Assembly: GCF_028687615.1 (NCBI RefSeq)
Contig: NZ_JAQTZU010000001.1
Span: forward strand, 186,001-250,000
DNA length: 64,000 nt
Source of the DNA: Methylovulum sp.
GTDB lineage: Bacteria; Pseudomonadota; Gammaproteobacteria; Methylococcales; Methylomonadaceae
Direction of reading: 5' to 3'
Positions 1 through 6,939 of this stretch are shown here, in pieces. The translations under genes were made by a program, and so were the position numbers. The notes below the pieces were generated by a model. The model saw nothing but the letters and a program-made list of their open reading frames with translations, was not told the DNA's origin and ran no database searches. How positions within the stretch are numbered: position 1 is the stretch's first letter; the number at the start of each line of letters is the position of its first letter.

Positions 1-1
1 G

Positions 2-67
2 CCCGGCTTTCCCCAATTAAGCGATGAGGAGTTGACCGCTATCAGCCAATACATACTCAAGCATTGA
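2..67 (+). CDS. C-terminal end of a c-type cytochrome-like protein (5' truncated by the window)
   Basis: Reading from base 2, the frame gives PGFPQLSDEELTAISQYILKH and then TGA at 65-67. A proline-rich strand followed by LSDEELTAISQYI is typical of the last helix of small class I cytochromes c, where this helix packs on the haem. Only 21 residues are present, with no CXXCH visible, so the family call rests on this tail pattern alone. Confidence 0.45.
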   Translation, partial: PGFPQLSDEELTAISQYILKH

Positions 68-83
68 CAAACTGGACTCCATT

Positions 84-108
84 TTTAGGCGGGCTTATCC
101 CGCCTAAA
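84..108. terminator. Hairpin after the cytochrome-like gene
   Basis: TTTAGGCGGG and CCCGCCTAAA form a perfect 10-bp stem around the 5-base loop CTTAT. It starts 17 bases after the upstream stop codon. There is no T-run, so it may equally be a dispersed hairpin repeat. Confidence 0.4.
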
Positions 109-183
109 GCAGATGGCCGACAAACGACAGCGGGAACGCTAAGGATTGGTGCCCACCTACCCCTACAAACTTTAGGCGAACTT

Positions 184-492
184 ATGAGCAGACTTAAACT
201 TTTACAAGAACAAGCAAACCGCACGGTTGCTAAAACGGCTGAATGTAACAATTCACTAAAGGACGTCCCATCAGACGGACTGCCGCTGACCCAGTATTTC
301 CAAATCCATTTTCAGCATATTCATGAAAATACCCGGCTTATGCAGGACGAGCTGGTACAGTTTCGGCATCATATCGCAGACCTGAACCTGAAAGTGGAGC
401 AACTCACGGCATTGTTAATCGAGCAGCAAGCCATGCTCTCAGGCAAGTCTTATCCTCTCGGACAACGAAATGGCAGACATTCAGGACACTGA
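184..492 (+). CDS. Small hypothetical coiled-coil protein
   Basis: 102 residues from ATG 184. The frame is also open upstream from a TTG at 64, but that stretch runs through a hairpin repeat and reads as low-complexity peptide, so the ATG is preferred. Residues 45-90 are amphipathic with heptad-like spacing (RLMQDELVQFRHHIADLNLKV is the core), suggesting a helical or coiled-coil protein. No signal peptide or membrane segment is seen. Only a weak AGGCGA lies upstream. I do not recognise the family. It is the last gene before the repeat-rich stretch leading to mmoX. Confidence 0.45.
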   Translation: MSRLKLLQEQANRTVAKTAECNNSLKDVPSDGLPLTQYFQIHFQHIHENTRLMQDELVQFRHHIADLNLKVEQLTALLIEQQAMLSGKSYPLGQRNGRHSGH

Positions 493-674
493 GCCTGGCA
501 GGCTTGCTGATTTGCCACAGCAGCCTGGTGCGGGCGAGACGCCCGCGCTCCCAGGCTTATTGCCCTAAAATGGCTAGGATTCTGAATAATTATGCAAAAA
601 CTTGCACGATTATTGCCTTATTATTGGGGATTACATAAAAACACCGCCTAGCGGTAGGCGAAAATTGGCTTAGG

Positions 675-761
675 AATGAGCATGAAATAACTTATGCAAA
701 TGCGTTCGGTGTAGATGCGGATAAATCCGCGCCTACATCTCGAACTTATTTCATGCTCATT
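675..761. repeat. Inverted-repeat element (16-bp arms)
   Basis: AATGAGCATGAAATAA at 675-690 is the exact inverse of TTATTTCATGCTCATT at 746-761. An inner hairpin (GTAGATGCGGAT/ATCCGCGCCTAC, imperfect) fills the middle. The layout is that of a small palindromic dispersed repeat. Confidence 0.65.
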
Positions 762-770
762 ACTTAGCGG

Positions 771-876
771 GCATAAGCATCTACACAAGTTTTATTGCTC
801 GTCATTCTGGCAGGGAGAGCGTAGCGAGGGTTGGCCGGAATGTCGGTGTTCAAGACTTGTGTAGATACCTATGCTT
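771..876. repeat. Inverted-repeat element with arms shared with a site near 30.1 kb
   Basis: ATCTACACAAGT at 779-790 pairs with ACTTGTGTAGAT at 855-866, with imperfect extension through GCATAAGC/TATGC. The arm GCATAAGYATCTACACAAGTTT occurs again at about 30098-30119, beside an IS110 fragment, so this is a dispersed sequence. Confidence 0.55.
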
Positions 877-1119
877 AGCGGGAGAACGTTTTCAAGGCTG
901 TCCCTATAAAAACGCGGCCAATAAGCATTGACCGCATAAAGACTCTTAAAACCCTTTAGGAAGTGGCACTGATTAAGACTACGTTTATTTTAGCTTGCGC
1001 CATCCCTTAAGAAAATACGACATTTTGCCGCGCGGCAGCTTGTCGCAGCCACGCTTTTCCCACCCCGCGCCAATGCCCAAACCCCTTTCCTGCAAACTGG
1101 ACGTTTACTATTTAAACAG

Positions 1120-1136
1120 TGTCCATTATTTGGACA
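1120..1136. promoter_or_regulatory. Candidate upstream activator site for mmoX (inverted repeat)
   Basis: TGTCC-ATTATTT-GGACA is a perfect 5-bp dyad with a 7-base spacer. AAAC-type flanks extend the symmetry imperfectly. Its centre (1128) is about 113 bases upstream of the start site predicted from the sigma54 promoter, a normal distance for an enhancer-binding protein. MmoR, encoded downstream, is the obvious candidate ligand; that assignment is inference. Confidence 0.5.
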
Positions 1137-1214
1137 GTTTTCAGATCAGCCCCGGTTTCCTCTGTTTGCATCCACCTTATTGTTTTATTTAAAGAAACAA
1201 ACTATCAACATGCT

Positions 1215-1230
1215 TGGCACGAGGCTTGCA
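1215..1230 (+). promoter_or_regulatory. Sigma54 (RpoN) promoter of the sMMO operon
   Basis: TGGCAC-GAGGC-TTGCA matches the -24/-12 consensus TGGCAC-N5-TTGC exactly, with GG at 1216-1217 and GC at 1228-1229. Transcription would start near 1241, leaving a leader of about 145 bases before mmoX. sMMO operons are known to be sigma54-dependent and activated by MmoR under copper limitation; both parts of that circuit are present here. Confidence 0.88.
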
Positions 1231-1290
1231 CCAGGCAAATCAGGTCATCATCCAGCCATTGGGAACCCGCATTAAGACGTGCCAAGCCAA

Positions 1291-1331
1291 GGTTTACAAA
1301 ATTTTGCAAAGTTTTACAACGTTTTGCAAAG
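1291..1331 (+). repeat. Four tandem 10-bp repeats in the mmoX leader
   Basis: GGTTTACAAA, ATTTTGCAAA, GTTTTACAAC and GTTTTGCAAA follow each other with no spacing, one helical turn each, between the predicted transcription start and the mmoX ribosome site. They could bind a regulator on one DNA face or act in the mRNA leader. Confidence 0.7.
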
Positions 1332-1386
1332 TGATGATGGCCTATTTAACTTTTGTCTAAAACAATAAACATCAGGAGTAGTCTCT

Positions 1387-2970
1387 ATGGCTATCAGTGC
1401 AGCAACAAAAGCGGCGACGGATGCTCTCGCCGTCAACCGCGCACCCGTCAGTGTGGGCGCGCAAGAAGTCCACAGATGGATGCAAAGCTTTACTTGGGAT
1501 TTTGAAAAAAACCGCACCAAGTATTCGACCAAATACAAAATGGCGAATGACACCAAAGAGCAGTTCAAGCTGATCGCTAAAGAATATGCGCGTATGGAGT
1601 CGGTTAAGGACGAACGCCAATTCGGCAGCTTGCAAGACGTATTGACCCGCGTTGACGCCGCCAACCGTGTGCATCCAAAATGGAATGAGTCCATGAAAGT
1701 GATTTCCAACTTTTTGGAAGTGGGCGAATACAACGCGATTGCCGGAACCGGCATGTTATGGGATTCGGCGACTGCGCCTGAACAAAAAAATGGTTATTTA
1801 GGCCAGGTGTTGGATGAAATCCGCCACACTAACCAATGCGGTTACGTCAACTATTACTTCGCCAAACAAGGCCAGGATGCCGCCGGACATAACGATGCCC
1901 GCCGCACCCGCGCCATCGGCCCGTTGTGGAAAGGCATGAAACGGGTGTTTTCTGACGGTTTCATTTCCGGTGATGCCGTGGAATGTTCCATCAACTTGCA
2001 GTTGGTCGGTGAGGCTTGCTTTACCAATCCTTTAATCGTGGCAGTGACCGAATGGGCTTGCGCCAACGGCGATGAAATGACCCCGACCGTGTTCTTGTCG
2101 ATTGAAACCGATGAGTTACGCCACATGGCAAACGGCTACCAAACCGTGGTTTCCATTGCCAATGACGCGGCGGCTTCAAAATATTTGAACACCGACCTGA
2201 ACAACGCCTTCTGGACGCAACAAAAATACTTCACGCCCGTGCTGGGCATGATGTTCGAGTACGGCAGCCATTTTAAAGTCGAACCTTGGGTGAAAACCTG
2301 GAACCGTTGGGTATACGAAGATTGGGGTGGTATCTGGATTGGCCGTTTGGGCAAATACGGCGTGCAATCGCCCGCGAGCTTGCGTGATGCGAAAAAAGAC
2401 GCGTACTGGGCGCACCATGATTTGTTCCTGTTGGCCTATGCTTTGTGGCCTACCGGTTTCTTCCGCTTGAGCCTGCCGACTGCTCAAGAAGCGGAATGGT
2501 ATGAAGCCAATTACCCAGGCTGGTACGACATGTACGGCAAAGTCTATGACGAATGGCGTGCGCGTGGCTGTGAAGACCCTAACAGCGGCTTCCTGCCCCT
2601 GCAATGGTTCATCGAAAACAACCACCCGATTTACATCGACCGCGTCTCGCAAGTGCCGTTCTGCCCTAGCTATTGCAAAGGCGCCAGCACCTTGCGCGTG
2701 CTTGAGTTCAACGGCAAAAAACATTCGTTCAGCGACCAATGGGGCGAGCGCATGTGGCTGTCCGAGCCTGAACGTTATGAATGCCAAAACATCTTTGAAC
2801 AATACGAAGGCCGCGAGTTATCCGAAGTGATTGCCGAAGGACATGGCCTGCGTAGTGATGGCAAGACCTTGATCAGCCAACCCCACACCAACAAAGACGG
2901 CAAACTGTGGACGCTGGATGACATCAAAAAAATCAACTGCGTCTTTTCAGATCCCTTGAAAGCACTGTAA
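1387..2970 (+). CDS. mmoX: Soluble methane monooxygenase hydroxylase, alpha subunit
   Basis: 527 residues, the usual family length. The alpha chain of the (alpha-beta-gamma)2 hydroxylase carries the di-iron centre that oxidises methane to methanol with O2. All ligands are in place: E114, E144 and H147 (in DEIRH), E209, E243 and H246 (in DELRH). The active-site C151 and T213 are also present. AGGAG lies 8 bases before ATG 1387. It is the first gene of the operon and sits behind the sigma54 promoter. There is no signal peptide, as expected for a cytoplasmic enzyme. The identification is secure. Confidence 0.99.
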   Translation: MAISAATKAATDALAVNRAPVSVGAQEVHRWMQSFTWDFEKNRTKYSTKYKMANDTKEQFKLIAKEYARMESVKDERQFGSLQDVLTRVDAANRVHPKWNESMKVISNFLEVGEYNAIAGTGMLWDSATAPEQKNGYLGQVLDEIRHTNQCGYVNYYFAKQGQDAAGHNDARRTRAIGPLWKGMKRVFSDGFISGDAVECSINLQLVGEACFTNPLIVAVTEWACANGDEMTPTVFLSIETDELRHMANGYQTVVSIANDAAASKYLNTDLNNAFWTQQKYFTPVLGMMFEYGSHFKVEPWVKTWNRWVYEDWGGIWIGRLGKYGVQSPASLRDAKKDAYWAHHDLFLLAYALWPTGFFRLSLPTAQEAEWYEANYPGWYDMYGKVYDEWRARGCEDPNSGFLPLQWFIENNHPIYIDRVSQVPFCPSYCKGASTLRVLEFNGKKHSFSDQWGERMWLSEPERYECQNIFEQYEGRELSEVIAEGHGLRSDGKTLISQPHTNKDGKLWTLDDIKKINCVFSDPLKAL

Positions 2971-2988
2971 TTGCACACCCTTGTAAAT

Positions 2989-3013
2989 CCCCTTGCCCAT
3001 TCAGGGTGAGGGG
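2989..3013 (+). other. Hairpin between mmoX and mmoY
   Basis: CCCC-TTG-CCC and GGG-TGA-GGGG pair around ATTCA, with a small internal loop. No T-run follows, so it is unlikely to terminate. It could be a processing or 3'-end stabilising structure that raises mmoX mRNA relative to downstream genes (inference). Confidence 0.5.
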
Positions 3014-3044
3014 CAATCTTCCTAATTTTAAGGAGACATAGCTT

Positions 3045-4223
3045 ATGTCAATTGAAGTATCCGGCGGCAGACGCGGCCTGACCGATCCCGTTCTGGCAGC
3101 AGAAATTATGGCGGCCATTCCTGACCAGCCTTTAGAAACCCAACGTAAGATGAATTATTTCATGACCCCGCGCGGTAAGCGGATCAACGAGTATGAAGTG
3201 TTGTGCTGTTATTCCCAACCGACTCCTGACTGGATTCCTGGCGGTTTGGATTGGGGCGATTGGACACAAAAATTCCACGGTGGCCGTCCGTCATGGAGCA
3301 ATGAGTCGACGGAAATGCGTAGCTCGGATTGGCTTAAACACCGTGACCCGGCATTCCGCTGGCACGCGCTGTATGTCAAGGATAAAGCCGAAGAATGGCG
3401 TTATACCGACCGTTTCCTGAAAGCCTATTCGGCTGACGGACATGTGCGCTCAATGGATCCTGTCTGGCGCGATGAAGTGTTGGGTGATTATCTGGGCGCA
3501 TTCGGTTTCAGCGAATACGGTTTGTTCAACTCCCATTCATCGGTTGTGCGTGACTGCCTGGGTGACACCTTGCGGATGAGCAGCGCGATGATCGGCTTGG
3601 ATAAAGTTGATAACGCGCAAATGATCCAAATGGAAAGGACGTTTTTGGCGAAACTGGTGCCAGGTTTTCCTGAAGCCACCGACATTCCTAAAAACGAATG
3701 GACAAAAGGCGTCATCTTTAAAGGTTCACGCGAAGTCGTGCAACAAATCTGGCAAGAAACCTATGACTGGAACGAAATATTGTTCTCAGGCCATATGATC
3801 TATGACCCTTTGTTCGGTCAGTTTGTGCGCCGTGAATTCTTTTCACGGTTGTCATCGTATTACGGTGACACCTTGACGCCGTTCTTCATCAACCAAATGC
3901 AATTGTATTTCTCGCAAACCAAAGGCATCACCACCGACATGTTCCACACTTGTCTGGCGGCTGACGAACAATTTGGCGCTTACAACATCCGCCTGATGCA
4001 CACTTGGGCCGATAAATGGCTGCCACGCACCATCACGGCGCTGAAAGATTTTATGGGCATTTTCGCAAAAATACCCGAAATCAAAGGCGTTAGCGATAAA
4101 CCGGCGATTGAAGCGGCGTTAAATCGGGTGTTTGATGACTGGAAGCACGATTTTGCCGATCCAATAGGCTACAAAGCCGACACCGCCGCACTCGTTAAAA
4201 CTGTGCTCTCAGGTCTAAAATAA
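3045..4223 (+). CDS. mmoY: Soluble methane monooxygenase hydroxylase, beta subunit
   Basis: 392 residues, close to the ~390 usual for MmoY. It shares the helical ferritin-like fold of the alpha subunit but lacks the di-iron ligand set, and it forms the core dimer interface of the hydroxylase. The sequence is typical of the family, with a GGRRGLTDP start and conserved DEVLGDYLGAFGFSEYGLFN. AAGGAG lies about 8 bases before ATG 3045. It follows mmoX after 74 bases holding a hairpin, and mmoB starts 9 bases after its stop. Confidence 0.98.
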   Translation: MSIEVSGGRRGLTDPVLAAEIMAAIPDQPLETQRKMNYFMTPRGKRINEYEVLCCYSQPTPDWIPGGLDWGDWTQKFHGGRPSWSNESTEMRSSDWLKHRDPAFRWHALYVKDKAEEWRYTDRFLKAYSADGHVRSMDPVWRDEVLGDYLGAFGFSEYGLFNSHSSVVRDCLGDTLRMSSAMIGLDKVDNAQMIQMERTFLAKLVPGFPEATDIPKNEWTKGVIFKGSREVVQQIWQETYDWNEILFSGHMIYDPLFGQFVRREFFSRLSSYYGDTLTPFFINQMQLYFSQTKGITTDMFHTCLAADEQFGAYNIRLMHTWADKWLPRTITALKDFMGIFAKIPEIKGVSDKPAIEAALNRVFDDWKHDFADPIGYKADTAALVKTVLSGLK

Positions 4224-4232
4224 GGAATCACT

Positions 4233-4658
4233 ATGTCTACAAATTCAAATGCCTACGGCTCAGGTATCATGGCGAAAACAGGCAAAGCCTTTGCTGATGA
4301 ATACTTTTCCGAAGAAAACCAAACCGTCCACGAAAGCAACGAAGTGGTGTTGGTGTTAAAAAAATCCGATGAAATCAATTCGGTGGTGCATGAAATTTTG
4401 CTGGGCGACCGCAAGGCCGACAACCCCACCTTAATCGTGGAAGACCGCGCCGGTTACTGGTGGCTGAAAGCGACCGGAAAAATTGAAATCGATTGCACGG
4501 AAGTCTCTGAATTGTTGGGTAAACATTACAGTGTCTATGACCTGCTGGTGGATGTGTCTTCCACCATAGGCCGCGCCTATACGCTGGGCGAAACCTTTAC
4601 CATCACCTCAGAACTGATGGGTCTTGATGTCAAACTGCAAGACTTGCAAACCGCATAG
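4233..4658 (+). CDS. mmoB: Methane monooxygenase regulatory (coupling) protein B
   Basis: 141 residues, the same length as the Methylococcus protein. MmoB has no cofactor; it binds the hydroxylase near the di-iron site, gates O2 and methane access and tunes the redox potential. The N-terminal tail (residues 1-35, rich in Asn, Ser and Lys) matches the flexible region needed for full activity in known MmoB. TAAGGA precedes the ATG. It is packed between mmoY and mmoZ with 9-base gaps, consistent with co-translation. Confidence 0.97.
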   Translation: MSTNSNAYGSGIMAKTGKAFADEYFSEENQTVHESNEVVLVLKKSDEINSVVHEILLGDRKADNPTLIVEDRAGYWWLKATGKIEIDCTEVSELLGKHYSVYDLLVDVSSTIGRAYTLGETFTITSELMGLDVKLQDLQTA

Positions 4659-4667
4659 GAGCTAACC

Positions 4668-5165
4668 ATGCCAAATATTCACGATAACCCTACCCGTACC
4701 GAATGGGTAAATAAAATCGCTGGTTTAAAAACCTTGGCGCAAGGCCACGCGTTCTTAAAAGACTTCCGGGCCAAGTACGTCAGTGTCTTTAAAACTGATT
4801 TTTCTTTAGAACTGGATTGGCTTTGGATCGAGCTGAAAATTGAAGAAAAAGTGGCGGTATTGAAACAAGCGGAATTCAATGACCACCAATTGCTGAATGT
4901 GTGCACCTGCGGCACTGATGCACAAAAAGTGGCTAATGAGTCCCTAGCCGCGATGGCTGCCTGTGAAGACATGTATGAGGCCGAACGCATCCATATTAAC
5001 TTCCGCTTGGCCTGCAAGCCACCCGTCATGCCCGTCAATTTCTTTTTAGACACTGACCGGCAATTGGGCACCAAGTTGATGGAGCTTCGCAACACCGATT
5101 ACTACGCCTTGCCGCTGGAAGAATTGCGTAAAGTGCGTGGTGTCAGGGTTGTCACCTTGCAGTAA
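4668..5165 (+). CDS. mmoZ: Soluble methane monooxygenase hydroxylase, gamma subunit
   Basis: 165 residues, all-helical and slightly shorter than the ~170 of Methylococcus MmoZ. The gamma chain packs on the outside of the hydroxylase and stabilises it. AGGAG stands 6 bases before ATG 4668. It is the last of the four closely packed structural genes: an intrinsic terminator begins 16 bases after its stop, setting the hydroxylase and MmoB genes apart from mmoD and mmoC. Confidence 0.97.
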   Translation: MPNIHDNPTRTEWVNKIAGLKTLAQGHAFLKDFRAKYVSVFKTDFSLELDWLWIELKIEEKVAVLKQAEFNDHQLLNVCTCGTDAQKVANESLAAMAACEDMYEAERIHINFRLACKPPVMPVNFFLDTDRQLGTKLMELRNTDYYALPLEELRKVRGVRVVTLQ

Positions 5166-5180
5166 GCCTTTAATGTGAGC

Positions 5181-5214
5181 AAAAGGCAACCCATAAAGGT
5201 TGCCTTTTGTTTTT
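5181..5214 (+). terminator. Intrinsic terminator inside the sMMO operon
   Basis: AAAAGGCAACC at 5181-5191 and GGTTGCCTTTT at 5198-5208 form a perfect 11-bp stem with a 6-base loop, followed by GTTTTT. It stands between mmoZ and mmoD and should reduce read-through into mmoD, mmoC and mmoG. Confidence 0.85.
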
Positions 5215-5251
5215 CCAATTATTTATCCAATTAATTATCCGTAAACAAGAT

Positions 5252-5503
5252 ATGACTGTATTTTTCAATGACCCGCCCAACACTTCCGGTGAACCCTTAG
5301 AAATTTCCCCGGAAGCCATCGCCATCCACACATCCAACACCTACACCGCCTACAGCGAAGATTTGGATTTTATGTGGCGGTGGCGGATTTACCGCGACAA
5401 CAAAATGGTGCAGGAAGGTTGTTCATTGACGCTGGATGCGTCCAGACGTGCCGTCCAGCATGTTTTGAGTTTTTTTAACGTCTCCCAATTACACGCCCAA
5501 TGA
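5252..5503 (+). CDS. mmoD: MmoD, sMMO-associated regulator/assembly protein
   Basis: 83 residues from ATG 5252. The frame is open further upstream, but that part crosses the terminator, so the internal ATG is chosen. The core WRWRIYRDNKMVQEGCSL and the following SRRAVQHVLSFF are characteristic of MmoD (OrfY). In other methanotrophs MmoD binds the hydroxylase, inhibits it, and is implicated in the copper switch between sMMO and particulate MMO. No good Shine-Dalgarno is visible, which fits low expression behind a terminator. Confidence 0.93.
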   Translation: MTVFFNDPPNTSGEPLEISPEAIAIHTSNTYTAYSEDLDFMWRWRIYRDNKMVQEGCSLTLDASRRAVQHVLSFFNVSQLHAQ

Positions 5504-5557
5504 CTTTATAGTTCCCCATTAAGAGGGAAAAATAACGAACGCCAGGAGTTTTAAGCA

Positions 5558-6595
5558 ATGACCAGCACCCATCAAGTCACCATTGTGACCGAAGATAATG
5601 AATCCATCACATTCGATTGCCGTTCGGATGAAGATGTCATCACCGCCGCCGTCCGCCAGGATATTTACCTGATGTCTTCTTGCCGGGAAGGCGGTTGCGC
5701 CACCTGCAAGGGCTATTGCTCAGAAGGCGATTATGTCATCGGCAAAGTCAGCGCCCAAGCCTTACCTAGCCAAGAAGAGGAAGACGGCATGGTGTTGTTA
5801 TGCCGTTGCTATCCCACCACCGACATAGAAGTGGAAGTCCCCTATACTTACGAGCGTATTTCCTTTTCGCCGGAAGGCATGACCTTTGAAGCCGAAGTGG
5901 TCGAGCTGTCACAAATTTCCATCAACGTGGTCAAATTTCAATTACGCCGCACGGGTGATGATAAAACCATCAAATTTGACTCCGGGCAATTTTTCGATTT
6001 GGAAATCCCCGGTACAGAAACCACCCGCTCTTATTCGCCTGCCAATATCAGCAACAGCCAGGGCGATCTGGAATTTTTGATCCGCATCGTGGATGGCGGC
6101 AAATTCTCCGAGTTCTTGAAAAAAGAGGCCAAAGTCGGGCAAAGGATCAAAGTCAAAGGCCCATCGGGCGTTTTTGGCCTGAAAGAAAACGGTTTCACCC
6201 CGCGTTATTTTGTCGCGGGCGGGACAGGGCTGGCGCCAATTTTATCCATGGTCAGGCACATGAAAGAATGGGACGAGCCGCAAAAATGCGTGATTTATTT
6301 TGGCGTCAACACCGAAGCCGAGATTTTCCATCTGGATGAACTGGAGCAATTGGCCGCGCAAATGCCGACGCTGGAGCTTAGGAACTGCGTGTGGAAATGT
6401 TCGGACGATTGGCACTGCGAAAAAGGCAGCGTGGTCGATATTTTACGCCGCGATTTAGTGGAAACCGGCGCGAAACCCGATCTTTACCTTTGCGGCCCGC
6501 CAGGCATGGTCGATGCCACTTTTACCGTCTGTGCCGATGTGGGCATCCCGAAAGAGCGTATTTATCTGGAAAAATTCTTGCCCAGCGGTCAGTAA
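5558..6595 (+). CDS. mmoC: Methane monooxygenase reductase (component C)
   Basis: 345 residues. An N-terminal plant-type ferredoxin domain holds the [2Fe-2S] ligands C42, C47, C50 and C82. An FAD-binding domain (about 100-205, with RSYSPANIS as the flavin motif) and an NADH-binding domain (about 210-345, with [11 protein letters not shown] and LCGPPGM) follow. It passes electrons from NADH through FAD and the iron-sulfur cluster to the MmoX di-iron site. CAGGAG lies before the ATG. It follows mmoD after 54 bases. Confidence 0.98.
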   Translation: MTSTHQVTIVTEDNESITFDCRSDEDVITAAVRQDIYLMSSCREGGCATCKGYCSEGDYVIGKVSAQALPSQEEEDGMVLLCRCYPTTDIEVEVPYTYERISFSPEGMTFEAEVVELSQISINVVKFQLRRTGDDKTIKFDSGQFFDLEIPGTETTRSYSPANISNSQGDLEFLIRIVDGGKFSEFLKKEAKVGQRIKVKGPSGVFGLKENGFTPRYFVAGGTGLAPILSMVRHMKEWDEPQKCVIYFGVNTEAEIFHLDELEQLAAQMPTLELRNCVWKCSDDWHCEKGSVVDILRRDLVETGAKPDLYLCGPPGMVDATFTVCADVGIPKERIYLEKFLPSGQ

Positions 6596-6624
6596 CATGC
6601 GCATTACACATTTTGGAGACCGCC

Positions 6625-6939
6625 ATGAATGAGGCAGACAAGGAATTTCTCCATGATATGGTCAAACAGCTTGATGAGACCATCCGGCAACTGGTTGTTG
6701 AAGAAGCCCAATTGATTGCCAAGATAGGTGCCGGACGCGCCGAAGAATTGCTGGAGTATTGGCGGCGGGAATTGTCGGCCGAGGACGAAATGGAATTTAA
6801 AAAAAGCATGGATTACTGGGACATACAATTGATCCGGCTTTTATCGCGGTCAAAACGCGCGCATAACACCCGGGCGGAAGTCGGGCAAGCCTTAATGAAA
6901 ATGGCCTCCCGGCCCATCCTTAAACGGAAACCAACATGA
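6625..6939 (+). CDS. Small helical protein of unknown function, coupled to mmoG
   Basis: 104 residues from ATG 6625, with TTGGAG 9 bases upstream; the longer open frame upstream is antisense noise inside mmoC. The stop overlaps the mmoG start (ATGA at 6936-6939), so the two are probably translationally coupled. The protein is highly charged and helical, with a long Glu/Leu-rich segment at residues 15-45, a MDYWDIQLIRLLSR motif near residue 62 and a basic tail ending KRKPT. No metal or nucleotide motif is seen. Its position suggests a role in sMMO assembly with MmoG, but I recognise no characterised family. Confidence 0.85.
   Translation: MNEADKEFLHDMVKQLDETIRQLVVEEAQLIAKIGAGRAEELLEYWRRELSAEDEMEFKKSMDYWDIQLIRLLSRSKRAHNTRAEVGQALMKMASRPILKRKPT

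Larger units (their letters stand above)
493..1119. other. Repeat-rich intergenic stretch upstream of the sMMO promoter
   Basis: No convincing gene. It holds several palindromes: GCGGGCGAGACGCCCGC at about 529-545, a short CGCCTA/TAGGCG hairpin at 645-660, and the two longer inverted repeats listed separately. Short ORFs at 995-1334 cross the promoter elements and are treated as chance. Confidence 0.6.

Noticed and set aside
995-1334. Two short plus-strand frames between the repeats and mmoX
   Set aside because: They run across the enhancer dyad, the sigma54 promoter and the decamer repeats, and look like non-coding sequence.
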